DNA of 64,000 bases from Hyphomicrobiales bacterium (GTDB lineage: Bacteria; Pseudomonadota; Alphaproteobacteria; Rhizobiales; Rhizobiaceae): assembly GCA_900472485.1 (NCBI GenBank), contig UCII01000004.1, forward strand, positions 124,001-188,000. Direction: 5' to 3'. The notes under the pieces are model-generated. The model searched no databases and was not told the origin of the DNA. It saw only the letters and a list, made by a program, of their open reading frames with translations. This document shows positions 36,793-46,259 of this stretch, piece by piece (position 1 is the stretch's first letter; the number at the start of each line of letters is the position of its first letter). Position numbers and translations under genes: made by a program.

Positions 36793-36969
36793 TTTGTCTT
36801 CTCCTTCAAAGGCCTAACGCTTTTTAGGTTTTCATCTTTGGATCGTCCAGCAGAACGACGGATCCGATCACGCCTTCTCAAGAAAGCGCGGACAGGCGGA
36901 TACCAGTCTTTCCCACACGCGATCACTTTTGTTCAAGACGCGCAGGAGCAGGGACGCTAATGTGCTGAT

Positions 36970-37827
36970 ATGCAGAATGTTTCTCAGAAAGAGGCGGCTG
37001 ATGCCATGCCGCTTGCCAAGGTGGAATCGACCCGCTTCTGGCGAGACGGTCGCTTTCGCGCCATGGAATGCCTAAGCGCAAGCTTCGTGACGCATGAATA
37101 TGCGCCGCATGCGCACGACACGTTCAGCATCGGGGCGATCGAAAGCGGTAGCCAGATCGCTACACTGCGCGGCAGGCGCGAAGAAACCGGGCCGGGCGAT
37201 CTCTATCTGATCAATCCTGGCATCGTGCATGACGGCGCTCCGGGCGGCGAGGGCTATCGCTACCGCATGATCTATCCGGACGCGAAGCTATTCGTCGACA
37301 TTCTGGAAGATGTCACCGGCAGAGCCTTCAACGCGACGCCATCTTTCGCCCGTTCGTTGTTGCGCGATCCTCAGCTTGCTAACGCCTTCCACAAGGCGCA
37401 CCGCACACTCGAGAGCGGCGCCGGTGCGCTGGAATCCGATGAAGGCATGTTCTCGGTGCTGGCGGCCCTCTTTGCACGCTACGGCAGCACGATCGTCCTT
37501 CCCGTCGATACCAAGGAGCGCAGCGCGGTCGCGCGTGCTCGCGATTATCTCACTGAGAATTTTGACAGCGATGTCGGATTGGAGGAGTTGGCCAAGGTCG
37601 CCGGGCTGAGCCGCGCGCACCTGATCCGCGCTTTCCGCAGGGAGTATCATATTACGCCCCACGCCTTTCTGACCGACCGGCGTGTTATCGTTGCCCGCCG
37701 ATTGCTCAGGGAAGGCCGCATGCCGGCCGATGTCGCCATGGAATGCGGTTTCGCCGATCAGGCGCATTTTACGCGCCACTTCAAATCGCGCACCGGCGTC
37801 ACCCCGGGCCAGTTCCGCGTCGGCTAG
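36970..37827 (+). CDS. AraC family regulator with cupin sensor domain
   Basis: The 285-residue protein has an N-terminal AraC-type cupin (HEYAPHAHDTFSIGAIESG and GDLYLINPGIVHDGAP). Its C-terminal domain has two helix-turn-helix motifs (GLEELAKVAGLSRAHLIRAF; PADVAMECGFADQAHFTRHF). The upstream ribosome site is weak for the ATG at 36970; the ATG at 37006 is an alternative that keeps the whole sensor domain. AzlC and AzlD genes follow on the same strand, so it likely controls them, perhaps by sensing a small ligand such as an amino acid. Confidence 0.9.
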   Translation: MQNVSQKEAADAMPLAKVESTRFWRDGRFRAMECLSASFVTHEYAPHAHDTFSIGAIESGSQIATLRGRREETGPGDLYLINPGIVHDGAPGGEGYRYRMIYPDAKLFVDILEDVTGRAFNATPSFARSLLRDPQLANAFHKAHRTLESGAGALESDEGMFSVLAALFARYGSTIVLPVDTKERSAVARARDYLTENFDSDVGLEELAKVAGLSRAHLIRAFRREYHITPHAFLTDRRVIVARRLLREGRMPADVAMECGFADQAHFTRHFKSRTGVTPGQFRVG

Positions 37828-37871
37828 CGCATTTCAGGAAAGGTGCGCAGCGGTTTTCCGTCCGGAATGCG
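37828..37871. repeat. Mosaic palindrome directly after the AraC gene
   Basis: It runs from CGCATT to AATGCG with a core (AAAGGTGCGCAGCGGTTTTC) related to those at 10437 and 39027. It starts at the base after the AraC stop codon. It may fold after that gene and limit read-through to azlC. Confidence 0.65.
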
Positions 37872-38018
37872 TAAAGAAACAAACACATAGCATTTCCGCT
37901 TTTCTGCGAATGTTGAAAACGCTTTGCCGATTCTGGGTGGAACTCCAATCACTTTCGTTCAATACAGCGCCGGCTGCCGTCGGCTACCTCTCTGTCATTG
38001 TTGAAGTGGAGGTTGCCA

Positions 38019-38723
38019 ATGTTGCAGCAAAGCCGACCGGCCGGCGAATTCAAAGCCGGGATGCGTGCCATTTTTCCCCTGATCGTTGCCGTCCTGCCGA
38101 TCGGCCTCGTGTTCGGCGCGGTTTCGGCGACCAAGGGCCTTTCGCCGCTGGAGACCACACTGATGAGCGCGCTCGTCTTCGCTGGCGGCTCGCAATTCGT
38201 GGCGATGGATATCTGGACACATCCCGCAAGCTGGATTGGCGCCGGCTTTGCGGCCCTGCTCGTCAACGTCAGACACTTGCTGATGAGCGCTTCGATCGGC
38301 ACGAAGATGCAGTCTTTTTCCGGCATCAAACGCTATATCGCCATGCTGTTTCTCGCCGATGAGATTTGGGCCATGGCGGAATTCCGCGCGGGCACGATGC
38401 GGCTCACGCCTGCCTGGTATGCGGGCATCGTCACGCCCTTCTACTTGGCCTGGGTCGGCTCGTCGCTTGCGGGTGCTCTGCTTGGCGCCTTTCTCGGCGA
38501 TCCCGCCGTCATCGGTCTCGACTTCGCCTTTCCGGCCGTCTTCATCGTGCTGGTCATGGGCTTCTGGAAAGGGCCGGAAACCGGCGCGGTGCTTGCTGCA
38601 AGCGGAATCGCAGCCGCTGCAGTCCACCAGTTCGTGCCCGGTGTCTGGCATATTGCAGCCGGCGCGCTGGCGGGGCTGGCAATGGCTTTCTGGAAAGGCA
38701 GAGCGCGGGAGCAGGCGGCATGA
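38019..38723 (+). CDS. azlC: AzlC family branched-chain amino acid exporter, large subunit
   Basis: AzlC and AzlD together export branched-chain amino acids or their analogues. The 234-residue protein shows the family core GMRAIFPLIVAVLPIGLVFG, then LSPLETTLMSALVFAGGSQF and LVNVRHLLMSAS, with about six helices. The start at 38019 is fixed by GGAGG seven bases upstream. Its stop overlaps the azlD start (ATGA), so the pair is coupled. Confidence 0.93.
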   Translation: MLQQSRPAGEFKAGMRAIFPLIVAVLPIGLVFGAVSATKGLSPLETTLMSALVFAGGSQFVAMDIWTHPASWIGAGFAALLVNVRHLLMSASIGTKMQSFSGIKRYIAMLFLADEIWAMAEFRAGTMRLTPAWYAGIVTPFYLAWVGSSLAGALLGAFLGDPAVIGLDFAFPAVFIVLVMGFWKGPETGAVLAASGIAAAAVHQFVPGVWHIAAGALAGLAMAFWKGRAREQAA

Positions 38724-39022
38724 CGCTCGATCTCAACACTTTGCTCGCCATCCTCGCCATGGCTGCCGCAACGATCTTTACCCGTGTTGGCGGTCTCGTC
38801 TTGATTCACTACGTTAGGATTGACGAGCGCCGGCGAACCGCAATCGAAGCTATCCCACCGGCCGTGCTGATGGCTGTCATTGCCCCGACAGCTTTTGCCA
38901 CCGGCTGGGCGGAGACGCTGGCCAGCGCGGTCACTGCCATCGTCTCCCGCCGCTTGCCGATGCTGGCAAGCGTTATCGTCGGCGTTGCGACGATGGCTTT
39001 GCTGCGGGCTGCGGGACTCTGA
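38720..39022 (+). CDS. azlD: AzlD family branched-chain amino acid exporter, small subunit
   Basis: This 100-residue membrane protein has three to four helices. AAATIFTRVGGLVLI and the IPPAVLMAVIAPTAF segment are typical of AzlD. It starts inside the azlC stop (ATGA). A partial mosaic repeat and a strong hairpin follow before the end of dnaB, which converges on it. Confidence 0.92.
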   Translation: MTLDLNTLLAILAMAAATIFTRVGGLVLIHYVRIDERRRTAIEAIPPAVLMAVIAPTAFATGWAETLASAVTAIVSRRLPMLASVIVGVATMALLRAAGL

Positions 39023-39026
39023 AGTC

Positions 39027-39062
39027 CTTTCCGGGAAAAGTGCGAAGCGGTTCTCGTTCCAG
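39027..39062. repeat. Partial mosaic repeat after azlD
   Basis: CTTTCCGGGAAAAGTGCGAA followed by GCGGTTCTCGTTCC resembles the core of the elements at 10437 and 37828, without the matching outer arms. It begins 5 bases after the azlD stop. Confidence 0.5.
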
Positions 39063-39063
39063 C

Positions 39064-39094
39064 GGAACATTGACGCTGAAAGCGTCAATGTTCC
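39064..39094. terminator. 14-bp hairpin containing the dnaB stop codon
   Basis: GGAACATTGACGCT (39064-39077) pairs perfectly with 39081-39094 around a GAA loop. The second arm encodes the last residues and TGA of dnaB. It lies between convergent azlD and dnaB and could terminate both, although there is no T run. The stem is unusually long for a coding overlap. Confidence 0.6.
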
Positions 39095-40581
39095 TCATAC
39101 TGCGTGAAAGATGGGTCGGCGAGGTCGGCAAATCGGGTGAATTCCGACTGGAAGGCCAGCTTCACCGTGCCGGTCGGTCCGTGACGCTGCTTGGCGATGA
39201 TGACATCGGCCGTGCCCTTCACGCGATCGAACAGCGCTTCCCATTCCGCATATTTCGGGTCGTTCGGGTCGCGCGGCTCCTGGTTCTTCACATAATATTC
39301 CTCGCGGAACACGAAGAGCACCACGTCGGCGTCCTGCTCGATGGAGCCGGATTCGCGCAGGTCCGAAAGCTGCGGCCGCTTGTCGTCGCGGCTTTCGACC
39401 GCACGCGAGAGCTGGGAGAGCGCGATTATCGGCACGTTCAATTCTTTGCCGAGCGCCTTCAAGCCGGTGGTGATCTGGGTGATTTCCTGGACGCGGTTCT
39501 CGTTCGATTTGCCGGAGCCGGTCATCAGCTGCACGTAGTCGACCACCAGAACGTCGAGGCCGCGCTGGCGTTTCAGGCGTCGTGCACGCGCGGAAAGCTG
39601 GGCGATGGAGATGCCGCCGGTCTGGTCGATATAGAGCGGCACCTTCTGCATCATCATAGAGCAGGCAACGAGCTTTTCGAAATCGGCGTCATTGATATCG
39701 CCGCGTCGGATCTTCGAGGAGGAGACTTCCGTCTGCTCGGAGATAATACGCGTGGCGAGCTGTTCGGACGACATTTCCAGCGAGTAGAAGCCGACGACGC
39801 CGCCGTTCTTCGCCTTCATCGAGCCATCCGCTTGGACTTCGCCCTCGTAAGCAGCGGCGATATTGTAGGCGATGTTGGTGGCAAGCGAGGTCTTACCCAT
39901 GCCGGGGCGGCCGGCAAGGACGATCAAGTCGGAGCGCTGCAGGCCGCCCATCTTGCTATCCAGCGAGTGGATGCCGGTGGAGATGCCGGAGAGTCCGCCG
40001 TCACGCTCCTTGGCGACGGCCGCCATGTCGATCGCAAGCGCCACGGCGTCGTTGAATGACTGGAAACCGCCGTCGTAGCGGCCATTCTCGGCAAGCTCGA
40101 ACAGCCGGCGTTCGGTATCCTCGATCTGCGTTTGCGGCGGCATGTCGAGCGGCGCGTCATAGGCGATGTTGACCATGTCCTCGCCGATGGTGATCAGCGC
40201 GCGGCGGAGCGCCAGATCATAGATGGCGCGGCCATAGTCTTCCGCATTGATGATCGACACGGCTTCGACGGCAAGGCGCGCAAGATACTGCGCGACCGTC
40301 ATGTCGCCGACCTTCTCATCCGCCGGCACGAAGCTCTTGATCGTCACCGGATTGGCTGTTTTGCCCATGCGGATGATGTCGCCGGCGACCTCGAAGATCT
40401 TGCGGTGCAGCGGTTCGTAAAGATGGATCGGCTTCAGGAAGTCGGAGACGCGATAATAGGCATCGTTGTTGACGAGGATGGCGCCGAGCAGAGCCTGTTC
40501 CGCCTCAATATTATTGGGCGCTTCACGATAATGCTGATCGGCGGGAGCAATGGCGGCGAGCTTGCGCGCAGCTTCGTTCAT
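39085..40581 (-). CDS. dnaB: Replicative DNA helicase DnaB
   Basis: DnaB is the hexameric helicase at the replication fork. The 498-residue protein has the N-terminal primase-interaction domain (IEAEQALLGAILVNN) and Walker A (AGRPGMGKTS). Walker B lies in VLVVDYVQLM, and the ESRDDKRPQLSDLRESG arginine/DnaB motif follows. No intein is present. The start at 40581 follows AAGAGATGG; the frame five codons upstream is less supported. It is next to rplI in many alphaproteobacteria; here an efflux operon sits between them. Confidence 0.97.
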   Translation of the reverse strand: MNEAARKLAAIAPADQHYREAPNNIEAEQALLGAILVNNDAYYRVSDFLKPIHLYEPLHRKIFEVAGDIIRMGKTANPVTIKSFVPADEKVGDMTVAQYLARLAVEAVSIINAEDYGRAIYDLALRRALITIGEDMVNIAYDAPLDMPPQTQIEDTERRLFELAENGRYDGGFQSFNDAVALAIDMAAVAKERDGGLSGISTGIHSLDSKMGGLQRSDLIVLAGRPGMGKTSLATNIAYNIAAAYEGEVQADGSMKAKNGGVVGFYSLEMSSEQLATRIISEQTEVSSSKIRRGDINDADFEKLVACSMMMQKVPLYIDQTGGISIAQLSARARRLKRQRGLDVLVVDYVQLMTGSGKSNENRVQEITQITTGLKALGKELNVPIIALSQLSRAVESRDDKRPQLSDLRESGSIEQDADVVLFVFREEYYVKNQEPRDPNDPKYAEWEALFDRVKGTADVIIAKQRHGPTGTVKLAFQSEFTRFADLADPSFTQYEEH

Positions 40582-40911
40582 TTTCCATCTCTTCATGCTT
40601 TAGGGTATCGACTGGTTTGCGATGATCCCGTGTCATGGTCAACCGTACAAACGCATGGCCACACCGACCTATCAACGTTGTTCCACTCGTCCACAGGGAC
40701 AAGTTTCCGCCACGTAAAAAATCCCTTGTGGCCACTTTGCAACGCAAAGATCGACACACGAATCACTTATGCAAACTATCCGTGGGAAATATTTTAGCCG
40801 GGTCTTTCGCTGCACGCATCAACTGTTGCGGCTATCCTTCTTGAAAAGCTGGGAAAATCCGGGTATTCCCCTTAAATTAGGGTAGGATGCTTATAGTATA
40901 AAGTTGCAATA
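40582..40911. promoter_or_regulatory. Divergent gap dnaB / marR with candidate operator
   Basis: This is 330 bases without a gene. It contains an inverted repeat CTTTGC-AAC-GCAAAG (40735-40749) and the palindrome TTATA-G-TATAA (40891-40901), which ends ten bases before the marR start codon. The latter is a plausible site for MarR self-regulation and overlaps where the ribosome site should be; no purine-rich site is visible before that ATG. The dnaB promoter should also lie here. Confidence 0.4.
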
Positions 40912-41355
40912 ATGCCAGGTGCGCCATCAAGACAAGAACTCTTCGACGACCTTTCCGCGTTCAATCGCAAGCTGAGGGCGTCTTTCGACGCTCTCGTTCG
41001 AGAGCACGGGATGACTCTTTCCCGCGCGAGGGTTTTTCGCAAGCTCTCACGCCGGGACGGGATAAATCAGAGAGAGCTCGCCGATGAGCTGGAGCTGGAA
41101 ACGCCGACGCTCGTGCGCATCCTCGATGCGATGGAGGCGCAGAATTTCATCGAGCGCCGCGCCGCCGTATCCGATCGCCGCGCCAAGCAGATCTTCATGA
41201 CGGAATCCGGAAAAGTCGTTGCCGCCGAGGTCGAAGCTCTTGCCACCGGTGTGCGTGCGGATATCTTGGAGGGGATTTCGGACGAAGATGTCGGCATGGC
41301 GCTGAAGGTTATCCGTGCCATGACTGCCAATCTTCAGAATATCGGCAAATCATGA
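40912..41355 (+). CDS. MarR family regulator of the efflux operon
   Basis: This 147-residue winged-helix protein has the DNA-binding part (QRELADELELETPTLVRILDAM) and the wing with VSDRRAKQIFMTESG, standard for MarR. It is 8 bases upstream of a DHA2-type exporter gene and its fusion partner, an arrangement known from emrRAB-like operons. Repression relieved by the exported compound is the usual model; it is inferred here. Confidence 0.92.
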   Translation: MPGAPSRQELFDDLSAFNRKLRASFDALVREHGMTLSRARVFRKLSRRDGINQRELADELELETPTLVRILDAMEAQNFIERRAAVSDRRAKQIFMTESGKVVAAEVEALATGVRADILEGISDEDVGMALKVIRAMTANLQNIGKS

Positions 41356-41363
41356 GGTAATGC

Positions 41364-43010
41364 ATGAGCGGGGAACCGGGCCCGGTCGCCAATGCGCAAG
41401 CCAACGCCATCCCGCCCGCTCCACCGCCTATGCCGGGCTGGAAAGTTCCGCTCTATATTGCCGCATCCGTCATGTTCTTCCTGACACAGGGCCTCGGTCT
41501 CAATCTCGCCTTCGCCAATCTGACCCAGATCCAGGGAACCATCGCGGCGACCACCACCGAATCGGCGTGGCTCTCCGCCGCTTATATGGCGCCCAATGTG
41601 AGCCTCGCCATCGCGCTGGTGAAGATCCGCCTTCAATATGGCGTGCGAAATTTCGCCGAGGTCAGCATTCTCGGCTTCGTGCTCGCCTCGCTGCTCAACC
41701 TCTTCGTCTCCGACCTGCATTCTGCGATCGTCGTCCGTTTCGTGAGCGGGATTGCTGCTGCGCCGCTCTCGACGCTAGGCTTCCTTTATATGCTGGAGGC
41801 CTTCGAACCGGCGAAGAAGATGACGATCGGCGTCAGCCTGGCGATGATGAATACGCTGCTTGCTGCGCCCATCACCCGCCTCGTGTCGCCTTCGCTGCTG
41901 GATTATGGCGAATGGCGCGGCCTCTATACGCTGGAGATGGCATTGGCGCTGCTGGTCATGCCGATCATCTATCTGCTGCCGCTGACGCCGCCGCCGCGCG
42001 TCAAGGTCATCGTGCTGGGCGATATCTTCAGCTATCTTCTCGTGGCGATCGGTTTCGGCTGTCTGGCCGTCGCCCTGTCCGTCGGGCGCCTCTATTGGTG
42101 GCTGGAGGTACCATGGCTCGGAGTTGTGCTGGCGATTGCCGTCGCGTCCCTGACCGTTGCCATCGTCGTCGAACTGAGGCGGTCGACGCCTTTGATCGAC
42201 GTTCGCTGGCTGCTTCGGCCGGAAATTCTGCATCTGACGGCGATCCTGCTGGTCTTCCGCATCATTGCCGCCGAGCAGACCTCCGTCATCATGACCTTTT
42301 ATCAGAATGCCGTCGGGCTGCTCTACGATCAGCTCTCCATTCTGTACTGGATCATCCTGGCCTTCTCCATCATCGGGGGCCTCATCTGCACCGTGTTCAT
42401 GAGTTATGGCTTCAGCTGGCAGATCCAGTTCGTAGCGCTCATCCTGATGGGCGCGGGCTCGCTGATGGATTCGCAGGTGACGAACCTGACCCGCCCCGAG
42501 CAGATGTATCTCAGCCAGGCGCTGGTGGCAGCGGGCGCTGCTCTCTTTCTGCCGCCATCCATGTCCGTAGGCTTCAAGGAGGCTATATCGAAGGGGCCGC
42601 CCTATCTGGTGACCTTCTTCGTCGTCTTCACCTTCACGCAAAGCATCGGCGGCCTTGTCGGCTCGGCCTTCTACGGCACGCTGATCACCATTCGCGAGAA
42701 GTTCCATTCGGCCGTTCTGACGGAGCGCGTGCTGCTGATGGATCCGCATGTGGCCGCACGCGTCAGCCAGCTTTCATCCTCCTATGGCAAGGTGATCGGG
42801 GATAGCGCGCTTCTGAAGGGGGAGGGGTTGGCGCTGCTCGGCGCACAGGTCAGCCGTGAGGCCAACATGCTTGCCTATGGAGATGCGTTTTTTGTCGCCG
42901 CCGTAATCGCCTTCCTTTCGCTTACCGGCCTAACCATCCATGTTCTCTTTCGCGTCGTCAGGGCTCGCCTGGCCGGCGATCGGGTAGAGGTCGTCACATC
43001 CAACCCATGA
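41364..43010 (+). CDS. EmrB/DHA2-type MFS multidrug exporter
   Basis: This 548-residue protein has about 14 membrane helices. It contains the substrate-pathway segment LTQIQGTIAATTTESAWLSAAY, as in EmrB and FarB proteins. The N terminus is Pro/Ala-rich and cytoplasmic. A GAGGT site precedes the ATG. It is followed by a HlyD-type adaptor, with which it would form a pump reaching the outer membrane through a TolC-like channel. The substrate is unknown. Confidence 0.9.
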   Translation: MSGEPGPVANAQANAIPPAPPPMPGWKVPLYIAASVMFFLTQGLGLNLAFANLTQIQGTIAATTTESAWLSAAYMAPNVSLAIALVKIRLQYGVRNFAEVSILGFVLASLLNLFVSDLHSAIVVRFVSGIAAAPLSTLGFLYMLEAFEPAKKMTIGVSLAMMNTLLAAPITRLVSPSLLDYGEWRGLYTLEMALALLVMPIIYLLPLTPPPRVKVIVLGDIFSYLLVAIGFGCLAVALSVGRLYWWLEVPWLGVVLAIAVASLTVAIVVELRRSTPLIDVRWLLRPEILHLTAILLVFRIIAAEQTSVIMTFYQNAVGLLYDQLSILYWIILAFSIIGGLICTVFMSYGFSWQIQFVALILMGAGSLMDSQVTNLTRPEQMYLSQALVAAGAALFLPPSMSVGFKEAISKGPPYLVTFFVVFTFTQSIGGLVGSAFYGTLITIREKFHSAVLTERVLLMDPHVAARVSQLSSSYGKVIGDSALLKGEGLALLGAQVSREANMLAYGDAFFVAAVIAFLSLTGLTIHVLFRVVRARLAGDRVEVVTSNP

Positions 43011-43027
43011 GGATATGAAATAGCTCC

Positions 43028-44095
43028 ATGTCGAGACTCGTTCGCTCCCCAATCGAAGTCATCGCCGTTCTCGCCGGTATCGGCGGCGTCATGCTGGTGC
43101 TCTATGCCTGGCATCTGCCGCCGTTCAAGACTGCGGTCGAGACCACGGACGACGCCTATGTCAAAGGCTATGTCACGACCATCAGCCCGCAGGTCAGCGG
43201 CTATATCACCGATGTGCCGATCAAGGACTACAAGCTCGTCAAGGAGGGCGATGTGCTCGCCCAGATCGATAACCGCATCTACAAGCAGAAGGTGGCGCAG
43301 GCCCACGCCACGCTGGACGGACAAAAGGCCGCGCTTGCCAATTCGCAGCAGCAGGAACAGGCCGCCAAGGCCGGCATCGTCTCCAGCCAGGCACAGATCG
43401 ACAGCGCCAATGCAGCGCTGAAGCGTGCACAGCTTGCCTTCGACCGCGTCACAACATTGGTTTCGAGAGGCGTCTCGACCACGAGCGATTCCGAACAGGC
43501 GCAGGCGACGCTGCAGCAGGCTCAGGCCTCGCTCAACCAAGCGAAAGCCGGTCTCGATGTCTCTCAGCAGAACCTGACGACGATTATCGTCAACCGCGCC
43601 TCGCTCGAAGCCGGCGTCAGCGGTGCCGAAGCGGCCGTGCAGCTTGCCGATATCGATCTAGACAATACGACCATCAGGGCGCCGCAGGATGGCCGCCTCG
43701 GGGAGGTCGGCGTACGCCTCGGCCAATATGTGACGCCTGGCACGCAACTGATGAACCTGGTGCCGAAAGACGTTTGGGTCATTGCCAATTTCAAGGAAAC
43801 GCAGCTCGACGGGATGAAGCTCGATCAGCCCGCCACGATCTCCGTCGATGCGCTGGGGCATCGCGAGATCAAGGGGCGCATCCAGCGCTTTTCCCCGGCA
43901 GCAGGTTCCGAATTCGCCGTCATCAGGCCCGACAATGCCACAGGCAATTTCACGAAGGTCGCTCAGCGTATTGGCGTCAGGATCAAGATCGAGGATGGGC
44001 AGCCTCTGGCGGATCAGTTGGCACCCGGCATGTCCGTCGTCGTTTCGATCGATAAGGATTCGGCTCCATTGCCGGAGCCGAGGGCCGGCGACTGA
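43028..44095 (+). CDS. HlyD/EmrA-type membrane fusion protein
   Basis: This 355-residue protein has one N-terminal membrane helix (EVIAVLAGIGGVMLVLYAW), then the split lipoyl half (TTISPQVSGYITDVPI). A long coiled-coil hairpin follows (about residues 85-200, rich in Gln/Ala), with the second lipoyl half (TIRAPQDGRLGEVGVRLGQYV) and a beta-barrel after it. It forms the periplasmic bridge for the exporter encoded upstream (17-base gap). The transcript likely ends at the hairpin at 44201. Confidence 0.92.
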   Translation: MSRLVRSPIEVIAVLAGIGGVMLVLYAWHLPPFKTAVETTDDAYVKGYVTTISPQVSGYITDVPIKDYKLVKEGDVLAQIDNRIYKQKVAQAHATLDGQKAALANSQQQEQAAKAGIVSSQAQIDSANAALKRAQLAFDRVTTLVSRGVSTTSDSEQAQATLQQAQASLNQAKAGLDVSQQNLTTIIVNRASLEAGVSGAEAAVQLADIDLDNTTIRAPQDGRLGEVGVRLGQYVTPGTQLMNLVPKDVWVIANFKETQLDGMKLDQPATISVDALGHREIKGRIQRFSPAAGSEFAVIRPDNATGNFTKVAQRIGVRIKIEDGQPLADQLAPGMSVVVSIDKDSAPLPEPRAGD

Positions 44096-44200
44096 AAATC
44101 ACGCTTTGTCCTGTGCAAGGCAGCATAGCGCGCTCCATCCTCACCCCGAAGCGCCAAGCCTCGAAGGACGAGGAAGGCTCGTGCATTCCAACCAGCAAAA

Positions 44201-44229
44201 AAGCCTGGGCCGCAAGACCCAGGCTTTTT
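44201..44229. terminator. Bidirectional terminator between emrA-like gene and rplI
   Basis: Nine-base arms (AAGCCTGGG / CCCAGGCTT) with an 8-base loop are flanked by A-rich sequence on the left and TTTTT on the right. It therefore reads as a rho-independent terminator for both converging transcripts. Confidence 0.85.
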
Positions 44230-44257
44230 CATTCACATTACTGCGAAAACTTGAGGA

Positions 44258-44836
44258 TCAAGCTTCTTCTTCGCCGTCGCGGTCAGCTTCCGGATCGAAG
44301 AAATCTTCCGGACGCAGCGCGTCTTCGTCAATGCCGTAGATGGCGTCGGCGGAGGTGAGGGTTTCGCCCTTGGCCTGACGTTCGGCTTCTTCGGCGGAAC
44401 GGGCAACGTTGAGCTGAACGTGGATTTCGACTTCGGCATGAAGTGCGATGGCAACGTCGTGCAGGCCGATGGACTTGATCGGCGTGTTCAGGTGAACCTG
44501 GCTGCGGCCGATGTTGAAGCCTTCGGCAGCGAGGATTTCAACGACGTCACGTGCAGCGACCGAACCGTAGAGCTGTCCGGTTTCGCCAGCCGAGCGAACG
44601 ACGATGAAGGACTTGCCGCCGAGAACGTCGGCAACCTTCTGGGCTTCGCTCTTGCGCTCGAGGTTGCGGGCTTCGAGCGTCGCGCGCTCGGCTTCAAAAC
44701 GAGCCTTGTTGGCGGCGTTGGCGCGCAGCGCCTTGCCGAGCGGCAGCAGGTAGTTACGGGCAAAGCCGTCGCGAACCTTGACGGTTTCACCCATCTGGCC
44801 GAGCTTGGAGATGCGTTCGAGGAGAATGACTTCCAT
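44258..44836 (-). CDS. rplI: 50S ribosomal protein L9
   Basis: L9 binds 23S rRNA near the L1 stalk. The 192-residue protein starts [17 protein letters not shown], with the family signature [14 protein letters not shown] near residue 25. It has the long connecting helix, the C-terminal RNA-binding domain, and an acidic tail ([14 protein letters not shown]) common in rhizobial L9. The start at 44836 follows AAGGAACAACGAAA. It ends the rpsF-rpsR-DUF2232-rplI operon. Confidence 0.97.
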   Translation of the reverse strand: MEVILLERISKLGQMGETVKVRDGFARNYLLPLGKALRANAANKARFEAERATLEARNLERKSEAQKVADVLGGKSFIVVRSAGETGQLYGSVAARDVVEILAAEGFNIGRSQVHLNTPIKSIGLHDVAIALHAEVEIHVQLNVARSAEEAERQAKGETLTSADAIYGIDEDALRPEDFFDPEADRDGEEEA

Positions 44837-44856
44837 TTTCGTTGTTCCTTTCGATA

Positions 44857-45834
44857 TCAGATTTTCGTGTCTTGTTTGGGTGTGTCGGCATTCTTGTTCG
44901 GGGTGAGCGATATCGCCTTGCGGGTATCGTAAAGACCGAGAACGAGAACGATGAAGAGCGGCAGCGTCACAAAGAAGCATACCAGGTAGCAGAGGATCAG
45001 AACCGGCAGGCGCCAGTCCTTGCCCCGCGTCCGGTAGTGCAGCGAAGCAAAGCCGGAAACGATGAAGCCAGCGCCGAAGGCGCCGAGCACGGTGGCGGCG
45101 ACGAGGCCGAGGACGCCACCGAAGAAGATCGCAACAATCGCCGCGAGAAAGACGAAGATTGCATTGCGGTTCATGCGCAACGCCGAGGGAATGTCCTCGC
45201 GCGGGCGCAGATTATGGCTTGAAGCCGTAACGATGCGTGTCGCCACATAATAGGCGGCCAGCAGCATCATGACCCAGATCATACCCCAGGCGATCGGGAT
45301 CATGTAGAGCATCAGCGACTTCATCTTCGCGATCGCAGCCGGATTAAGCTGAAGATCGGGAGACTGCTGGTTCACGGCGGCCATGTAGGCGTCGACGACT
45401 TGTCCCACTAAGTCGGCACCGTAACCCATGACCGCACCGGCGACGATGATGACGACGGCGGCGAGACCGCACAAATGCAGCATAATGTCGGAGAGCGGAT
45501 ACCAGGCCATCAGATTGTCCGGGCCGCCGAGTTCGGAGGCGGGACGCGCCAGATTAGCGAGATGGCTGAGCCATGCGGGGATCAGCGTCAGGAGAACGAC
45601 AAAGAGCCCGAAATAGACAGACTGCGTAACGGTTCCGACGATGCCGGCGACCACGACGGCAATGATGACGGCCATATTGCCCCAGCCGAGGCCGACGATC
45701 AGGATCGGGAGAGCGGAAAGTGCGCCGAACAGGATGAACAGCAATGGCTGTACCGTCGCGCCATACACGAGTAGGGCGGCGGTCAGACCGGCGAGCGCGC
45801 CGATACCGAGCTCTTTTGCGTTCAACTTTTTCAC
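44857..45834 (-). CDS. DUF2232 membrane protein in the ribosomal protein operon
   Basis: This 325-residue protein has about eight to nine membrane helices. It starts with GTG ([20 protein letters not shown]) and has the DUF2232 blocks [12 protein letters not shown] and [21 protein letters not shown]. In alphaproteobacteria it regularly lies between rpsR and rplI. Its function is unknown. The gap to rplI is only 20 bases. Confidence 0.88.
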   Translation of the reverse strand: MKKLNAKELGIGALAGLTAALLVYGATVQPLLFILFGALSALPILIVGLGWGNMAVIIAVVVAGIVGTVTQSVYFGLFVVLLTLIPAWLSHLANLARPASELGGPDNLMAWYPLSDIMLHLCGLAAVVIIVAGAVMGYGADLVGQVVDAYMAAVNQQSPDLQLNPAAIAKMKSLMLYMIPIAWGMIWVMMLLAAYYVATRIVTASSHNLRPREDIPSALRMNRNAIFVFLAAIVAIFFGGVLGLVAATVLGAFGAGFIVSGFASLHYRTRGKDWRLPVLILCYLVCFFVTLPLFIVLVLGLYDTRKAISLTPNKNADTPKQDTKI

Positions 45835-45951
45835 GTCGCTGTCCTGCTTCGTATCGAGCAGTTAGAGGATGCCTTCGCCACACGGGCCTGAAAGCTTATC
45901 CCCAACATGGGGTTTCAAGGTTCCGATCCGCGCCCATCGCGAAAGGGAGAA

Positions 45952-45973
45952 GGGAAGGCATCGCTACCTTCCC
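45952..45973 (-). terminator. Hairpin between rpsR and the DUF2232 gene
   Basis: GGGAAGG and CCTTCCC arms with an 8-base loop lie 26 bases after the rpsR stop. No T run follows on the minus strand, so it may adjust the level of downstream genes rather than stop transcription. Confidence 0.4.
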
Positions 45974-45998
45974 CTTATTCATTCTGCGTCGGTCGCTA

Positions 45999-46247
45999 CT
46001 AGGCGACGACGTAGGGCAGCAGGCCGAGGAAACGGGCGCGCTTGATCGCCTGGGCGAGTTCGCGCTGCTTCTTCTGGGAAACGGCCGTGATGCGGGAAGG
46101 AACGATCTTGCCGCGCTCGGAAATGTAGCGCTGCAGGAGACGAACGTCCTTGTAGTCGATGCGTGGCGCATTGGCGCCCGAGAACGGGCAGGTCTTGCGG
46201 CGGCGATGGAACGGACGGCGGACCGGTGCGGAGGAAACTTCAGACAT
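45999..46247 (-). CDS. rpsR: 30S ribosomal protein S18
   Basis: S18 pairs with S6 on the platform of the small subunit. The 82-residue protein contains [19 protein letters not shown], the S18 signature, and ends in the usual [11 protein letters not shown]. The ATG at 46247 follows AAGGAG; the frame begins two codons earlier at a TTG that I do not use. It follows rpsF by 12 bases. Confidence 0.97.
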   Translation of the reverse strand: MSEVSSAPVRRPFHRRRKTCPFSGANAPRIDYKDVRLLQRYISERGKIVPSRITAVSQKKQRELAQAIKRARFLGLLPYVVA

Positions 46248-46259
46248 TCTCAAATCTCC

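Noticed and set aside
41360..42805. Alternative frame of 481 codons inside the MFS exporter gene
   Set aside because: It is the +2 frame of a gene with 14 clear membrane helices; it is Arg/His-rich with no family match.
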